Source: Prostheceraeus crozeri | Taxonomy: Eukaryota; Platyhelminthes; Polycladida; Euryleptidae | Direction of reading: 5' to 3' | Length of the DNA stretch: 64,000 bases | NCBI GenBank assembly: GCA_907163375.1 | Contig: CAJQUW010007811.1 | Location: forward strand, 1-64,000 | Part shown: positions 37,222-48,488 of the stretch, piece by piece | Position numbering within the stretch: the stretch's first letter is position 1 | How the letters are laid out: each line of letters opens with the position of its first letter | Position numbers and translations under genes: made by a program | The notes under the pieces: generated by a model | Told to the model about the DNA's origin: nothing | The model's database searches: none | Seen by the model: only the letters and a program-made list of their open reading frames with translations

Positions 37222-38546
37222 CACAGAATTAGATTCATCTGCGCGCGCTTCGGTTTCCTAGAAAGGAAGAATTGTATGTAACCTTAGTATCGAAATGGTA
37301 CATCACAGAATTAGACAACTTGCTCTTTCTCGAATGGATAATTCGTGCATCACTTGCTATTGGAAAAGGCAAACAATAAGCTGTCAGCAGTGGACACCAG
37401 AGCCAGTGAGAGATGCGTGCGTGCTGTGATATCACTTCGAACCAGGGATGCGGAGTCCTATCATTTTGATAGGACTCCGACTCCGGGTGGCAAGCCTAGT
37501 TTTTTGAAAAAAAACTGGTAACATACATCATAGATCATTATAGGATTACCTGAACCTATCTTTAGCTATCATTGCTGTATCAATTATAAATCATTTTTTA
37601 TGAAAGTTTATCAAATGTCGCTATAAGTTGGATGCATGCGACTCGGCTCCTCCCATCTTGTTGATGTGTGCTTCACACGGTTTTTCTCTAGTCTCTACCA
37701 GGCAGGAAAACCCCCTTTCCTCAAAAAATAGGAGTACACTTTCGATTGTAATATGCGTTTGGAGGGGACATCACACACGATTAACGTGAGGGTGAAGAGG
37801 TAATGTTCTCAAACGAACTGGTATTTCATTTCTGTCTCTGATGTGACCTTTGGTGCGTAGGTGTGATCGAGCCTTGGAAGGCTTGTCTTCTCTACTAAAT
37901 CACCGAGTAAAAAGACAATCATTTTTTCACTATCACGGTTCATTCCCTCAACTATTACAAGCTTTGCATGCAGCAGTGTCTCTGTACTTTTGTTTGACGG
38001 ATAAAGTTGACATCAAGACAGTGACAGCTATGCACGAGGACAAATAATATGTTTGTATTACATTTCATGTCTAGTTATAGGCCGGAGTCCTATCATTTGA
38101 TAGGACTCCGACTCCAGCAAAAATGATAGGACTCCGACTCCGCATCCCTGCTTCGAACACACCAAAACATACATCGATGCCTGGCTTCGATTCAATGTAT
38201 GCACTATACAGTGAGCAATGCCGAGGAGAGGATGTGAAATCATCAAGTGACTAATTTCCGTGCGCCTGCTACCTTTTTAAATAATGATGGGAAGGGACAA
38301 CATTATGGAGAAAACTTGTGTGCAATTTTCTGAATTCTTCTAATCTGAAGGAATTTTGGCAATCGAAGCACTTTGCTGGAACTCACATTAATCCGCAAGC
38401 GACTCGCGAATTTTTTTCCTATCTCTGTAAGGTATTGGGAATTCCCTTTTGCCCATGCACTTAATAGGTTCCTTTTATGCCGTCAATTTCGTATTAATCA
38501 CACTTATAGCAAACCGAAGCAGATAAACAAAATATTTAATTCTGTG
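37222..38546. mobile_element. 604-bp hAT-type MITE, copy 3, interrupted
   Basis: The ends CACAGAATTA and TAATTCTGTG lie between perfect 8-bp duplications GATCTTTC (37214-37221; 38547-38554). It has the same orientation as copy 2. A 708-bp element is inserted at 37443-38150. Without that insert and its duplication the copy is about 609 bp. It is visibly more diverged than copies 1 and 2. Confidence 0.93.
37443..38150. mobile_element. 708-bp hAT-type MITE nested in the 604-bp MITE
   Basis: The ends CAGGGATGCGGAGTCC and GGACTCCGCATCCCTG (with a spacer near the right end) lie between perfect 8-bp duplications CTTCGAAC (37435-37442; 38151-38158). The word GATAGGACTCCGACTCC repeats near both ends. 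Ends starting CAGGGATG and an 8-bp duplication are typical of hAT. No transposase is present. Confidence 0.93.
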
Positions 38547-38554
38547 GATCTTTC

Positions 38555-39502
38555 TATTGATAATTTCATAATAATAAACGAATACCATTTTATCGCAAAG
38601 AAGAACCTCAATTTATTGCGCGACGTTTCGGACCTTACTTGGTACATTTCTAGCGATTATGAATTACAAAAAGTTGTACAAGTATAATGACTATAGGTAC
38701 AAAAATATTTGAATATTTGAATTACGAAAAGTTGTACAAGTATAAAGACTATAGGTATAAAAATATTTGAAAACAACAACCATTGAATAGGAGTTAACAT
38801 ATGCGCATATAGGGGACTATATCGAGAAATCTAAAGTTAATGTGGATTGAATGATATGAAAGATAAAGACAGATTTCAAAGCATTAGATGACCCGTTACT
38901 CCTTTGATTGATTTATCCCTTTGACTTTGTTTGGGATCTTGATCTTTGCTGGCATCGCTTCTGCTATTTGCCATGTTTTGGTTTCGTTCAAGTTCTCGGT
39001 AATTTTCATATTGATAATATTTTTGGGCTGAGCTTTGAGAACATCGAATCAGTGTAACTTTTATTCAGTCATTATGTTGCTTACTTCTCACAGATATTAA
39101 ATTCATTGTATAACCAACATATTAGACATTGTTACAAGAGACCCCATTGCAAGTGCATTGGCATATAACATTATATGAGGATTGAAATTTTTCTATTTCT
39201 GCTTGTATTACATTCAGTAATTTTAAGTTTTTATAATTTACTCTCAAAGTTATTTCACTTTTTTCATCGGTTCGTTGCGCATTATCATTGACAATCTTCA
39301 ATAGTCTTAACCAAAACAGCATTTTGAACGTGTGTTATCGAACAACTTGTCACACCTAGAGGACCAACCGCTTTGTAGAGCGAGGAGATTCAACACTGCT
39401 CAAATTGCAGCATATGAGAAATCTGACTAAATTTGATAAATATGCTGAAAACTTACATGTTCTTTTGTTTTTTTAGACGTAATTAGATTAAATTATACCC
39501 AC
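38555..39502. other. Kinesin intron, nothing recognised
   Basis: AT-rich intron. A word ATTACAAAAAGTTGTACAAG near 38660 is repeated with one change near 38722, a small local duplication. Confidence 0.5.
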
Positions 39503-39767
39503 TTGCAGCTTACGGACTTCCATCTCTTTAGCTGCCCTCCATCGCTTGTTTGCGGCACTGTCTTCTGCCATTTGTCGTACCATTCGGACTTTGGTTGCTT
39601 TCAATTTATTTATTTCCTCTTTCAGTCGCATGCATTCCGTCTCTCGTTGTTCACGGTCTCGCTTGACACGTTTAAGTTCCAACACCTGTCCACGCATTGA
39701 TGACAATTGACCCTCCAGTTCACGCAAACGTATTCGAGTATTATTTGTTTGAGTAGCATTGTGAGCA
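39503..39767 (-). CDS. KIF4: KIF4-type chromokinesin, coiled-coil exon
   Basis: An internal exon of 265 bp with acceptor TTTTGCAG and donor GTGGGT. The peptide contains IRLRELEGQLSSMRGQVLEL, then KEEINKLKATKVRMVRQMAE and RWRAAKEMEVRKLQ. It aligns with KIF4 (LQELEGQIADLKKKL...[22 protein letters not shown]...QWKQKKDKEVIQL). Heptad spacing of hydrophobic residues shows a long coiled coil, the dimerisation stalk. It opens with one base finishing the codon split from 40110 and ends in phase 0. Confidence 0.95.
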
Positions 39768-40109
39768 CTGCAAAATTTAAGCAATGATTCGGCAGATTTA
39801 AAATGAAGATGTGATAGTCAATTCAATTAAAGTGTTACTGAGATACTGAATATTCTAGAATAGGAACATGGGATAAAATGATTTTTGGCATGACTTTTTT
39901 GCATTAACGTGCAGGTCTAAGGACGATATCTATTTGAGAAGAATTGCATCCACTATAAAGATTACATCAATATATTACATCGAATTAAAACATCGATTCT
40001 TGTGAAATTTGTTCCTCAATAGAACACCTACTTACTTTCTTTTTTACTTTCTCCTTTTAACGTCTGCTTTTCCTCTATAATTTTCAACCTACATAACACT
40101 ATTTCTTAC

Positions 40110-40525
40110 CTGGGATTATTTTCGATATTTTCTGATAGCTGATATTGCATTTGTTCACGCTCCTTCTCGAGCTTCTTAATTACATCAGATAGGCTATTGA
40201 TTTGTTCTTCGTAGTTCGATATTTTCTTCGAGTATTCTTCATTGTTTGCTTGCATACTCGCTAACAATCGCTCTTTCTGTCGCAGGGCACTGTCTAATAC
40301 TGACAACTCACGATGAAGAGCCACACGTTGTACACGAGCCTTAACAGCTTCAGCGTCCTCCTTGATTCTATCATCATCGTTTGCTTCTTTTTCACTCGAC
40401 TCTTCATGATTAGTCTGACATTCCGCTTCCTCGAGTATATCCGAAAATTCAGACGCAACCTTCGAGTGGGGTTTTTCGCTTATCAGGTCTGCGAATTTTT
40501 GATCAGGTTCATCCGTTGGTATCAC
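40110..40525 (-). CDS. KIF4: KIF4-type chromokinesin, coiled-coil exon
   Basis: An internal exon of 416 bp, from VIPTDEPDQKFADLI to a donor GTAAGA after NNP. The first half is acidic and poorly conserved, the second is coiled coil (RELSVLDSALRQKERLLASM, then VIKKLEKEREQMQYQL). It resembles the KIF4 stretch [21 protein letters not shown] followed by VINLQKEKEELVLEL. The donor leaves two bases that complete a Ser codon with the next exon. The upstream intron, to 58122, is 17.6 kb and holds the two BEN genes and the P element. Confidence 0.93.
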
Positions 40526-43183
40526 CTAAAAATTCAATAATTAATCACAGATTTACATATGCAAATGATTAATTAACATGATTCAATGATTATTCTAGGG
40601 GAGCATCGATTAGTGATTTTGATAATCGGTCGATTTCCGATTAATCGGTTTTTTAAATTAGATTCATTGGGAATTGAAGTTTTTGATATGCCGAAAGCAC
40701 CGATTTAGTCAAAATTAAGCTGGTATTAATAGGTAATTATTACAAAATACACAAAATAATTAGTAAGACATCCTGAATTTTCCATACAAGCTGCTGTGAT
40801 GCAAGTATAGTGCTACGCAGAGCTGATTTAGAATTTTCCAGGAGACTACTTGAAGTATTAGTCGAGTAATAGGAGAACATTGGTGTCAGAAATATGCAGC
40901 AACGTTCTTCAGTGAATATGATTAATTAAGTAACAAAGTCGAATCAAAATCACACTTTCACGCGTTGGTGCGAGTACGAAAATAAACTTGAATATACTAG
41001 CATCTAAGTAAAAACTAGACGAGCACCTTGACCACGCTTGCTCTCTTGAGGTAAACATCAAGGAATAACATTACAATTTACCACTTTCCCAGGTCTGACA
41101 CCGAACAGATATCAGTTGCGTGTTTGAGAGACGCTGCTTCGCAGTCACGTTGCATAGAAAATCGAAAGAAACTTTGATAAGACTAAGTTACTGCTTACAG
41201 ACTTAAAAGTAGGTGGATGTAACTAGAATAGTATCGAGAGAATGCTAAAACGATAAAATGAAATGTTTACAATAAAGAGAGCCAAAAGGATGGTAGCACA
41301 GTCTGTGTATGAAAAGTCTTTCCTTATGACAGAAGAGATTGGAATTCAGTCGCCGTATGGTTACGCTCTAAGTAATGGCCAGGTGTAGGAGCCCTAGATC
41401 TGTTTCAGGACGCGCAATCCCTTGTTTTTTTATCTGGAGGACGAGCATTTGTAGATAGAATAACTTAAGTAGGCCTATAGTTAATGAAATATGAGATCCA
41501 AGGTCCAAGTTTCCAAATTTTATCAGATAACTGGGACCATGACTGTTGAAGTCTCAAGCATCTCCTCAACCTAGACATGACCGCCTGCATCCATTTCTGT
41601 ATTGCATTCTCTTTGTTTACATTCTAGTTTACTAGGCATAAGAGAAAACACATGTGCACTTTTCTTCGCAATTATCGACAATCAGAGGTTGACGCTGCCG
41701 CATCATGCAGCAATTGAATACGTTGTCGCCTTTGAATTTTGAAAACTTCTATTGTACATGAAATTCTTTATATATAAAAGCAATATGAATAATGGTGATG
41801 TATACTTTAATTATACTCGTAAAAGGATTACATGCAACTGATTATGCAAAACTTGAATTCTTTGGACTCTTCACTCGACACTGTATTGTCCTGAACTCAA
41901 ATCATTTGCAAATAATTTGTGAAAGAAATTGAAGCTGAGATCAACGACAATGGCATTGTAAAGCATCGATGCCAGCTGAAAAATTGCAAAGACCTAAAAT
42001 GAAACGTGAAAGGGACCCTCCAAGATCATACTAAAAAAAATTGGCCCTCGACGAACACAAGTAGTGCATCCCTGATTACTTAGTTATCCAAATGTATAGA
42101 AAATCTATTTTGAGAAACTTTTGTTACATTCTATATTTCCTGTTTCTTTCTAATGGTCAGTTGAAAACCGAGGTTACACAAAACATGACTCGACCATGTT
42201 CTGTTCGACAGTGCAGGAAGTTCTATCAGAAAATGTATCTTGTTAGTCAGGTCATTTTTTCGTACTTTTTCGCCTTTTTGAAGCGCATTCTTTATAAGGC
42301 GTGATGAGACGATTTTCATCTGCCGTCTTCCGCCTTCCATAGTCCATCTTCCACCTACGGCAGTGACGGTAGGGAAATCCATTTCCGATTCAGTCAGCGC
42401 TATTTTTTACTATCAGCCGTTGCTATGACTGCTGTCTAAGCTATTCTCTTCCTCATCATTGTCATCGTCCGACATGGTGAACAAAGAGCTGTTTTCTGAT
42501 GCATTGCTTCTCTTTGCAAATCACAGTTTCTCTCTCAGATGTCACTTCACGCAGTTCTAATTTTAGAACAGACTCGCGGATGATGGAAATGAACTTCATC
42601 AGTCGCAAAATTTCATTCTTTATGTCCGATAGACGACGCCTCATGACTTTTCCAGTGTGACAGCGTGATGGACGATGACTTTTCTGTGTGATAGGTTGTG
42701 TTCTTTTCTACATGCAATTAAAAGGAAATCCCAAATGGAAGATGAAAGACGCCTTTTCATTGTGTGAAAGCGACCTTAAGGCCGGTTCATACTCGTCCGC
42801 TTTGATGTGCGCGTCGCGTAGTGTCATATTTACCTGACCACTCGTTTCAACTCGACAGAAGCATGATGCCGTGTTTCCTCCCTAAAATTTTATGCTGTGC
42901 GAAACGCATTGCCTAGCGTTCACTTTTTCAATTTTTCGGACCACACGCAAGGTTCCGACTTGATCGCTATCGCCCTGTTGTACAGGAAGTACAAAAACAA
43001 GGGAAGCATAAGGACGTACTGTATGCGACTTCGACCCACAGTCTCGACCACTGAATATATCGTGTCAAGAGACTGGAGAATTTCACAGTTTCTTGAAAGG
43101 CATATGGAGCCGCCTTCCGTTGTTTTTATCTTAAGAAATTCATCACGGAGATTTTTCCATCGATCTCGACAGTCTTTTACATT
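40526..43183. other. Kinesin intron, mostly unrecognised
   Basis: Near 40597 a GGGGAGCATCGATTAGTG stretch with CGATTAATCGG words looks like a hAT-type end, and GCATCCCTG near 42067 could be the other. The flanks do not give a clear duplication, so I do not call an element. At 42780-43180 plus-strand frames faintly recall the N-terminal part of PIF/Harbinger nucleases, too weakly to annotate. Confidence 0.4.
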
Positions 43184-43199
43184 CCCGTACGAAAATAAT

Positions 43200-43562
43200 T
43201 TTGCAATTCATTAATGTTTCATCTAATGAACATGTAATGTTTCATTAATGACTAATGAAATTTCAGCATTTCATGATAAAGCATTAATGAAAATACTAAT
43301 GGTTCATCTAATGAAACATTAATGTAAAGTTCATTAATGAAAATTCCCATGGTTTCATGTAATGGTTCATCTAATGAAACATTAATGTAAGGTTCATTAA
43401 TGAAAACTGCAATGGTTTCATGTAATGTTTCATTAATGAAACATTAATGTTAAGTTCATTAATGAAAACTGCCATGATTTCATGTAATGTTTCATTAATG
43501 AAACATCAATGTAACGTTCACTAATGAAACTGTCATGGTTTCATGGAATGTTTCATTAATGT
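43200..43562. repeat. Subterminal palindromic array of element A (62-63 bp period)
   Basis: Units of about 62-63 bp contain the palindrome TTCATTAATGAA and the words GGTTTCATGTAATG and GAAACATTAATGTAA. GAAAC recurs at 43313, 43376, 43438 and 43500. The array lies directly inside the CCCGTACG end. Confidence 0.9.
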
Positions 43563-43622
43563 GCCATTCTATATTTAGAATCCTTGCCTTAGATTATTCA
43601 TGCTTCCCTATTGTGTGTCACC

Positions 43623-46600
43623 CAGAGATAAGAGAGTAGGGTAGATTGACGATGAGCGTGCGCACTACGTGACTGAATCAGACAAGCGCTTGTGGTCGAT
43701 AGGAGGGGGAATTCCAACAATGCCTCCCACCTGAACGAACACCTAATTCTCCTCCATGACTGGCTGCAGCCTTTTTATCGAGTCTGGCTGTTCTCTGTAG
43801 CTGTGAATTCCTGTAATGTTATATTCTTAACAGGAGCGTAGCCAGGATTTGAATCAAGGGGGATGAATATTTTATCTGTAGGTTATATGGTAACAATAAC
43901 CAGTTGCAAAATAACGATGCATAATATTGAATTAACATGCTGATCGGCGTATAATGTACATGTACACGTAGAATAAAACATTTGTAGTTTAAACCAACTT
44001 TAATTTTGTGTCGTAGTTTCACACATATTCAGCAATTACGTCCTCATAGTCAAGTTCTCTAAATTGCATTGCAAAATTACTGAAACATTTATCAGTGAAG
44101 AATGAAGATGCCATGCGATCACTACATTATTTATATAATTCTTCACTGCTATTCATATTTACCTGAGGTAACCACCTACAATTCCTATCTGTCATACTGA
44201 ATTTTCCGCTACATGATGGCTCATAAAGAGACTCTGGCGCATAACTGGCTTAAATGAACCTAGACCTAACCACACGACAATTATAGCTAAGCTGCTTAAC
44301 TTTTTAACCGATGTGAAAAAGTATCCGGTCTACTCTATAAAGGATAACACATTAAAATATGGCGTTTTTGCTATATAGCCTATTGACAACTTAAATATCT
44401 ACTGAAGCAAGCAAGCTGATGCTCCTGCAAGAAGTTACAAGGCATATTTGCATGCTCCTCCGAGTAATACTCAAGGCATACATGCATACAATCCCAGTTT
44501 GAATTAGGCTTTCTGTTTCGATATTCGAAAAAGGCAAAACAACATTTTGCATGAATGAAAGTATATTTACATAATCATGTAATCAGTAGTCAGCACACAT
44601 AGAAACATACAAAATCAGGGGCAGTCACATACATTAGTACAGTTGCATTACAGATTCTGTACAATAGAACTTCGATGAAGTCGTGATTGCTTACCCCTCA
44701 TGCTCAAGTCCTGCGACATATCCTTCCCAATTTTCTTCATTCGGATATTGACATATCTTCTGATTAGGAACTTCTTCAGAATAATTACATGACTTTCACC
44801 TTCAGTGAAAGTATCCAGGTCATGCTGTGTTAATGAAAGAAAAAATGTTGATCCTGACACACCTTCAAGAATTTTGATTTCAAGTTTTTGTCTTAAACTA
44901 TGACATCCTAACTTCCTCAGAACATAAACCTTTCGAACGAATGACTCACACACTTTCAATATTTCGACTACACTGCGGCTAGGATAGATCAGACCACCGC
45001 GATTTTTTATGGCAATCAAACTTATATCTTCAATGCCATCATTTGAGGAATGTAGAAGTGCAGCCTTGCAATCATCACATGGAATCTTATCCATCAAAGT
45101 TCTCACAATGAAACCGCCAATGTAGGAAATGCTGGCTTGACAAAATCTGCAGCAGCTAAGGATGCACTTGCTGGAATAAATATGAAAATCATCGATTACA
45201 TCAATGGAATGATTCATTTCTACTTCATCAGAATGAAGACGCGTGCTACTGACTGTCAACGAAGATGTTAAATCCTGAGGTTGTGTATTACAGCTTATGC
45301 TGGGCTTTAATAATTTCGAGCCATGGAAAAGTAATGACCGATAAGCAAATCTGAACTGTTTGGCCGTTGGGTTCAGAGTCCAGCCATTTCTACTTCTGAT
45401 ACTGCCGAAAAAAGATTCCAAGAAATCTTGACTAAACTTGTAGAAAAGAATTGCCGTAAAATCAGACCTATCAACATCAATCAGAGTTGTGTACAAATGT
45501 TTCACAACTTCACAAGCCTGAAAAATTCCAACGAACCCTGTCTTCCTACCTGAATGCATGATTTTACAACGTGGGTTAGTAGCAGTAACGACTGTGAGAT
45601 GACGCAGCAAATCTTGAACAGAGGTAATCAAAACCTGTTGTTGATTAAAATTATCTTTTGTTATTGGTGCATGCGTCCCTTTTCCAAACAATGATCGTGT
45701 ATTGAGCAAATCAAAAGCATCATTCATCAGTTGAGTAAATTCAGCGGTCACTAAGACGTCAGTGCTTTCGAAACCTGGAACTGAATGGAAATGACAAAAT
45801 CTCAAAGAATCGGCAACCGAACGACTCAGCAACTGAGTTGAAAGATAAACACGCATTTTCTTGTTTTCAAATTCGATATGCTCTTTGGTAACTTTATTGC
45901 CTGCTCTGATGCCGTGTTCTGCCTGCATCTGAGATAAAACTTCGTAATATTTCCATTTAATTTTCTTTCCATTCCAATCAAATTCTTTGTAGAATTTGAG
46001 AGCGCCGCGTATCAATTTAATCATGTGACAAACGTCAAGCACCGTCACTATCTGCTTTGTGCGATCACAAGGATTTTGGAAAAATGGTCGAGGGAGAATT
46101 GGAGAAAAAGATGCTCCTAGCTTCTCCATTGCAGCTATCTGCTGGGAAGCACCGTCGAAAGTCACTGAAACAGTTAGGATTCCGATATTGTGTAATCGAA
46201 TTACAGCTTCCTTAACAATTTGTGCAGTAGTTTCAGATGTAAGACCATTTGTCAGAAAATATCCTAAACTAATTTTCCAGTGACCTAAAAGACCCACTGA
46301 CAGGATCACTAAAGCTTTCGTAGCTTCAACCTCGGTGCAGCCTTCAAATCCTAAATTTATATAGCCGACGTATTCGCCTAAATTTTGATCCCACTGAACA
46401 TTCTTTTTCAAGGACATATCATCAATGATTAATGAACAGTATCGATACTGCGTGGATTGATCAATATCACAATCATTCATCTTTTCTGCCAGTGCAGCGA
46501 AAGCTTCCCCAGTAAAACCAGGCATGCACTTATGATTGGACAGCCACGCCCTAATTGTGGATGGACTAGGAAGTTGAAGGAATTTTTTCATTAAGTGATA

Positions 46601-46682
46601 TGCAGATGGACTACGAAAAAATAAAGCATGAAATAATAGCATGAAGCTCCCTCTGTCGATCTACCCTACTCTCTTATCTCTG
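43623..46682 (-). mobile_element. P element (P superfamily DNA transposon)
   Basis: Terminal repeats of 28 bp begin CAGAGATAAGAGAGTAGGGT at 43623 and, reversed, at 46682, with one mismatch. The 8-bp duplication GTGTCACC flanks both sides (43615-43622; 46683-46690). An 8-bp duplication is the rule for P elements, and the inner protein is a P/THAP9-type transposase. The length, 3060 bp, is close to the Drosophila P element. About 1 kb on the left (43651-44647) is non-coding as far as I can see. Confidence 0.95.
44648..46642 (-). CDS. P-element/THAP9-like transposase without THAP domain
   Basis: One uninterrupted frame of 664 residues. Motifs by residue: helical start SPSAYHLMKKFLQLPSPSTI (11-30), first catalytic Asp in SLIIDDMSL (74 or 75), second in VTFDGASQQ (163), the GTP-binding insertion opening DVCHMIKLIRGAL (203), and the Glu in DFLESFFGSIRSRNG (409). 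A C-terminal YIGGFIVR and CDDC knuckle match the THAP9 end. The family normally starts with a C2CH THAP zinc finger of about 90 residues. Here the Met at 46642 is only 13 bp from the terminal repeat, so no room for a THAP domain exists inside the element. It may use an exon outside, be a truncated copy, or bind DNA differently. The ORF shows no stops. Confidence 0.93.
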   Translation of the reverse strand: MLLFHALFFRSPSAYHLMKKFLQLPSPSTIRAWLSNHKCMPGFTGEAFAALAEKMNDCDIDQSTQYRYCSLIIDDMSLKKNVQWDQNLGEYVGYINLGFEGCTEVEATKALVILSVGLLGHWKISLGYFLTNGLTSETTAQIVKEAVIRLHNIGILTVSVTFDGASQQIAAMEKLGASFSPILPRPFFQNPCDRTKQIVTVLDVCHMIKLIRGALKFYKEFDWNGKKIKWKYYEVLSQMQAEHGIRAGNKVTKEHIEFENKKMRVYLSTQLLSRSVADSLRFCHFHSVPGFESTDVLVTAEFTQLMNDAFDLLNTRSLFGKGTHAPITKDNFNQQQVLITSVQDLLRHLTVVTATNPRCKIMHSGRKTGFVGIFQACEVVKHLYTTLIDVDRSDFTAILFYKFSQDFLESFFGSIRSRNGWTLNPTAKQFRFAYRSLLFHGSKLLKPSISCNTQPQDLTSSLTVSSTRLHSDEVEMNHSIDVIDDFHIYSSKCILSCCRFCQASISYIGGFIVRTLMDKIPCDDCKAALLHSSNDGIEDISLIAIKNRGGLIYPSRSVVEILKVCESFVRKVYVLRKLGCHSLRQKLEIKILEGVSGSTFFLSLTQHDLDTFTEGESHVIILKKFLIRRYVNIRMKKIGKDMSQDLSMRGKQSRLHRSSIVQNL

Positions 46683-46690
46683 GTGTCACC

Positions 46691-46941
46691 CCAGTGACGT
46701 CATGTCATGACAACGCGTGAGCCGTCAGTTTCTTCCTATGCGCATTTATCGACTTCCCTTGAAGTTGTGTAATGCTATCGTCTCTATTGTGTAATGCTAT
46801 CGTCTCTATTTGGTAATCGGCATGCAACGCGGAAACACGGACCATTTCATCAATGCGCTGGACGTAATTCAGATTTTCATGGTGCACCTTTTCGCCTCGT
46901 CGTTGTCGTCTCATCGGCATATCATGCACAGTCGCGTCTAA
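46691..46941. other. Short stretch between P element and BEN gene
   Basis: It contains a 22-bp direct duplication of GTGTAATGCTATCGTCTCTA (about 46769 and 46791). The first exon and promoter of the BEN gene should be in or near here, but I could not place an initiator ATG with confidence. Confidence 0.4.
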
Positions 46942-47137
46942 TCCCGTCATTGTCGAAAAACAGCAGAGGAAAGCCTAGAAAATTTGAAGTTGCTACAAAA
47001 AAGTGTAAGGACTTTTTACAATTTTTCAAACAATGTGACCCAAGAACCAGAATGTAACAAGAAATCAGACAAACCGCATACTGAGTTAAAAGAAAACGAG
47101 CTGAAGCGAAAGAGCAAGGAATTACGAAAGGAAAACG
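46942..47137 (+). CDS. BEN-domain gene A, coiled-coil exon (start uncertain)
   Basis: Open in one frame from a stop at 46939 to a donor at 47138 (AACG|GTAAGC). The peptide ...AEESLENLKLLQKSV... leads into HTELKENELKRKSKELRKEN, a charged helix that continues without a break into the next exon (YLTNENKKLRLKIVNL), so the two form one coiled coil. There is no Met in the open part, so the true exon start is an acceptor somewhere in 46942-47040 or an upstream exon exists. The 3' boundary is firm and in phase with 48489. Together with the next two exons it makes a small coiled-coil plus BEN protein. Confidence 0.6.
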
Positions 47138-47639
47138 GTAAGCAGTTATAATGCCTTTACTATTATAGTACAGTAGCGTAGCTACAGTTTTGTATTCATA
47201 ATTAATTTAATTAGCAACATTAATTTACAAGCAGTTTATTTTATGCGCATATAATTCAAATTAGCGATTTCAGATCGTTCACACGAACACGAAGCTTGAC
47301 CTTGAATATTTAGTGCACAGCAACATTAAGAATATGCAATTAGATTACAATTGATGCATGAATTTGATGCAGGCACTTGCGGATTAGACAGTGGCCGAGT
47401 ACTATCAAATCACATTTATACATTAAATATTTGATTATTGTATCAATTTAATGCTTAAGATTTATATATACATATATATTTACTTAACACGTAATGCGAA
47501 GTACTTTTTTACTTTGCAACATGACATATGAAGCCACTCATACCTTAGATCTAATCGAACACTGAGTACCTTAAAAACAAGTGTCTGAATTTACAATTGA
47601 TTTACAAAATTCAAACGCTCGTTTGATTTTCGAATCCTC

Positions 47640-47990
47640 CGTCGAGAGCACATAACTCCTGACCTTATGCAGATGAACTGGCTTCCGATAAATGATCGCT
47701 CAACACTCAAGATCAGATGCTTGTGCTATAAAGGACATAACTTGAATTCGCCTGTGTACATTAATCAATAATCCTTCCCGTTCTCTTCGATCTTCTGAAG
47801 ACCGTTGCTTATTGAAGGTACCTCTCGTCAAAACAATATCCAGGGGAGGTCATGCTTTTTCTTTCTATGCATCTTCAGTTTGGTACTACTCGTACATCCC
47901 CATGATTCTAGTATAATTCGAGCAGTTTGTTAACTTTCAAGCGTCGCCTGAAGAGCTGTTTGCTCATTAACACTTTTTCTTCTATTTCAT
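47640..47990 (+). pseudogene. LINE (CR1/L2-like) reverse transcriptase tail fragment
   Basis: A plus-strand frame reads HITPDLMQMNWLPINDRSTL then KIRCLCYKGHNLNSPVYIN. This matches the C-terminal tail of CR1/L2-type LINE polymerases (HITPVLKELHWLPV..RI.YKI.LL.YK...G.AP.YL). Further downstream other frames give RSLRSSEDRCLLKVPLV and GGHAFSFYASSVWY, the SFSVAAPRLWN region. It is a frameshifted, 5'-truncated fragment within intron 1 of BEN gene A. Confidence 0.75.
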
Positions 47991-48029
47991 GATAACTTTT
48001 AACTCTTATGACTAGATTTGACGAATGTG

Positions 48030-48060
48030 GAAATTTTGGAAATGTGGGGGGGGGGGGAAG
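48030..48060. repeat. Long G run
   Basis: A run of about 13 G (48046-48058) in the intron of BEN gene A. It is a simple homopolymer whose length may be imprecise in assembly. Confidence 0.8.
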
Positions 48061-48488
48061 AATAGAAGTACCATTCCTTTATACAACAGACAAGTAATCT
48101 ATGACTTTAATTATGTTCAAGAGAACTCAAAATATGCTGTGTGAATAAGACCGTAGCATCAAAAGTGCACAAAATAAACCTAAGTGATGGGGTGAATTAT
48201 CCGAAATATCTGTCGCAACAGTTAGCCATCAATCCCTATATTTGTTAGGTACAGTGCAGTTTCTGAGGTACGAGTTTTGATAGATAAAAATTCTTATCGA
48301 TTGTAGCCTGTAATGACACAAATAAGAATTTTCTGGGTAATTAATGTGGGGGACCATGTACAGGGTTGGCATATTTAATAGCCCATGACTTTGGTTTTTT
48401 AACGTTTTTTTAAAATAAGATACAGATTCCTTTTGTTAAGATAAGTTTTTTATCTCATTTGCACTCAACCGTAATTGATTTTTTTCAG

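Noticed and set aside
40597-42070. Possible hAT element (GGGGAGCATCGATTAG ... GCATCCCTG)
   Set aside because: The two ends match poorly and no 8-bp duplication could be read.
42780-43180. Possible PIF/Harbinger nuclease N-terminus on the plus strand
   Set aside because: The resemblance is limited to a few residues spread over three frames.
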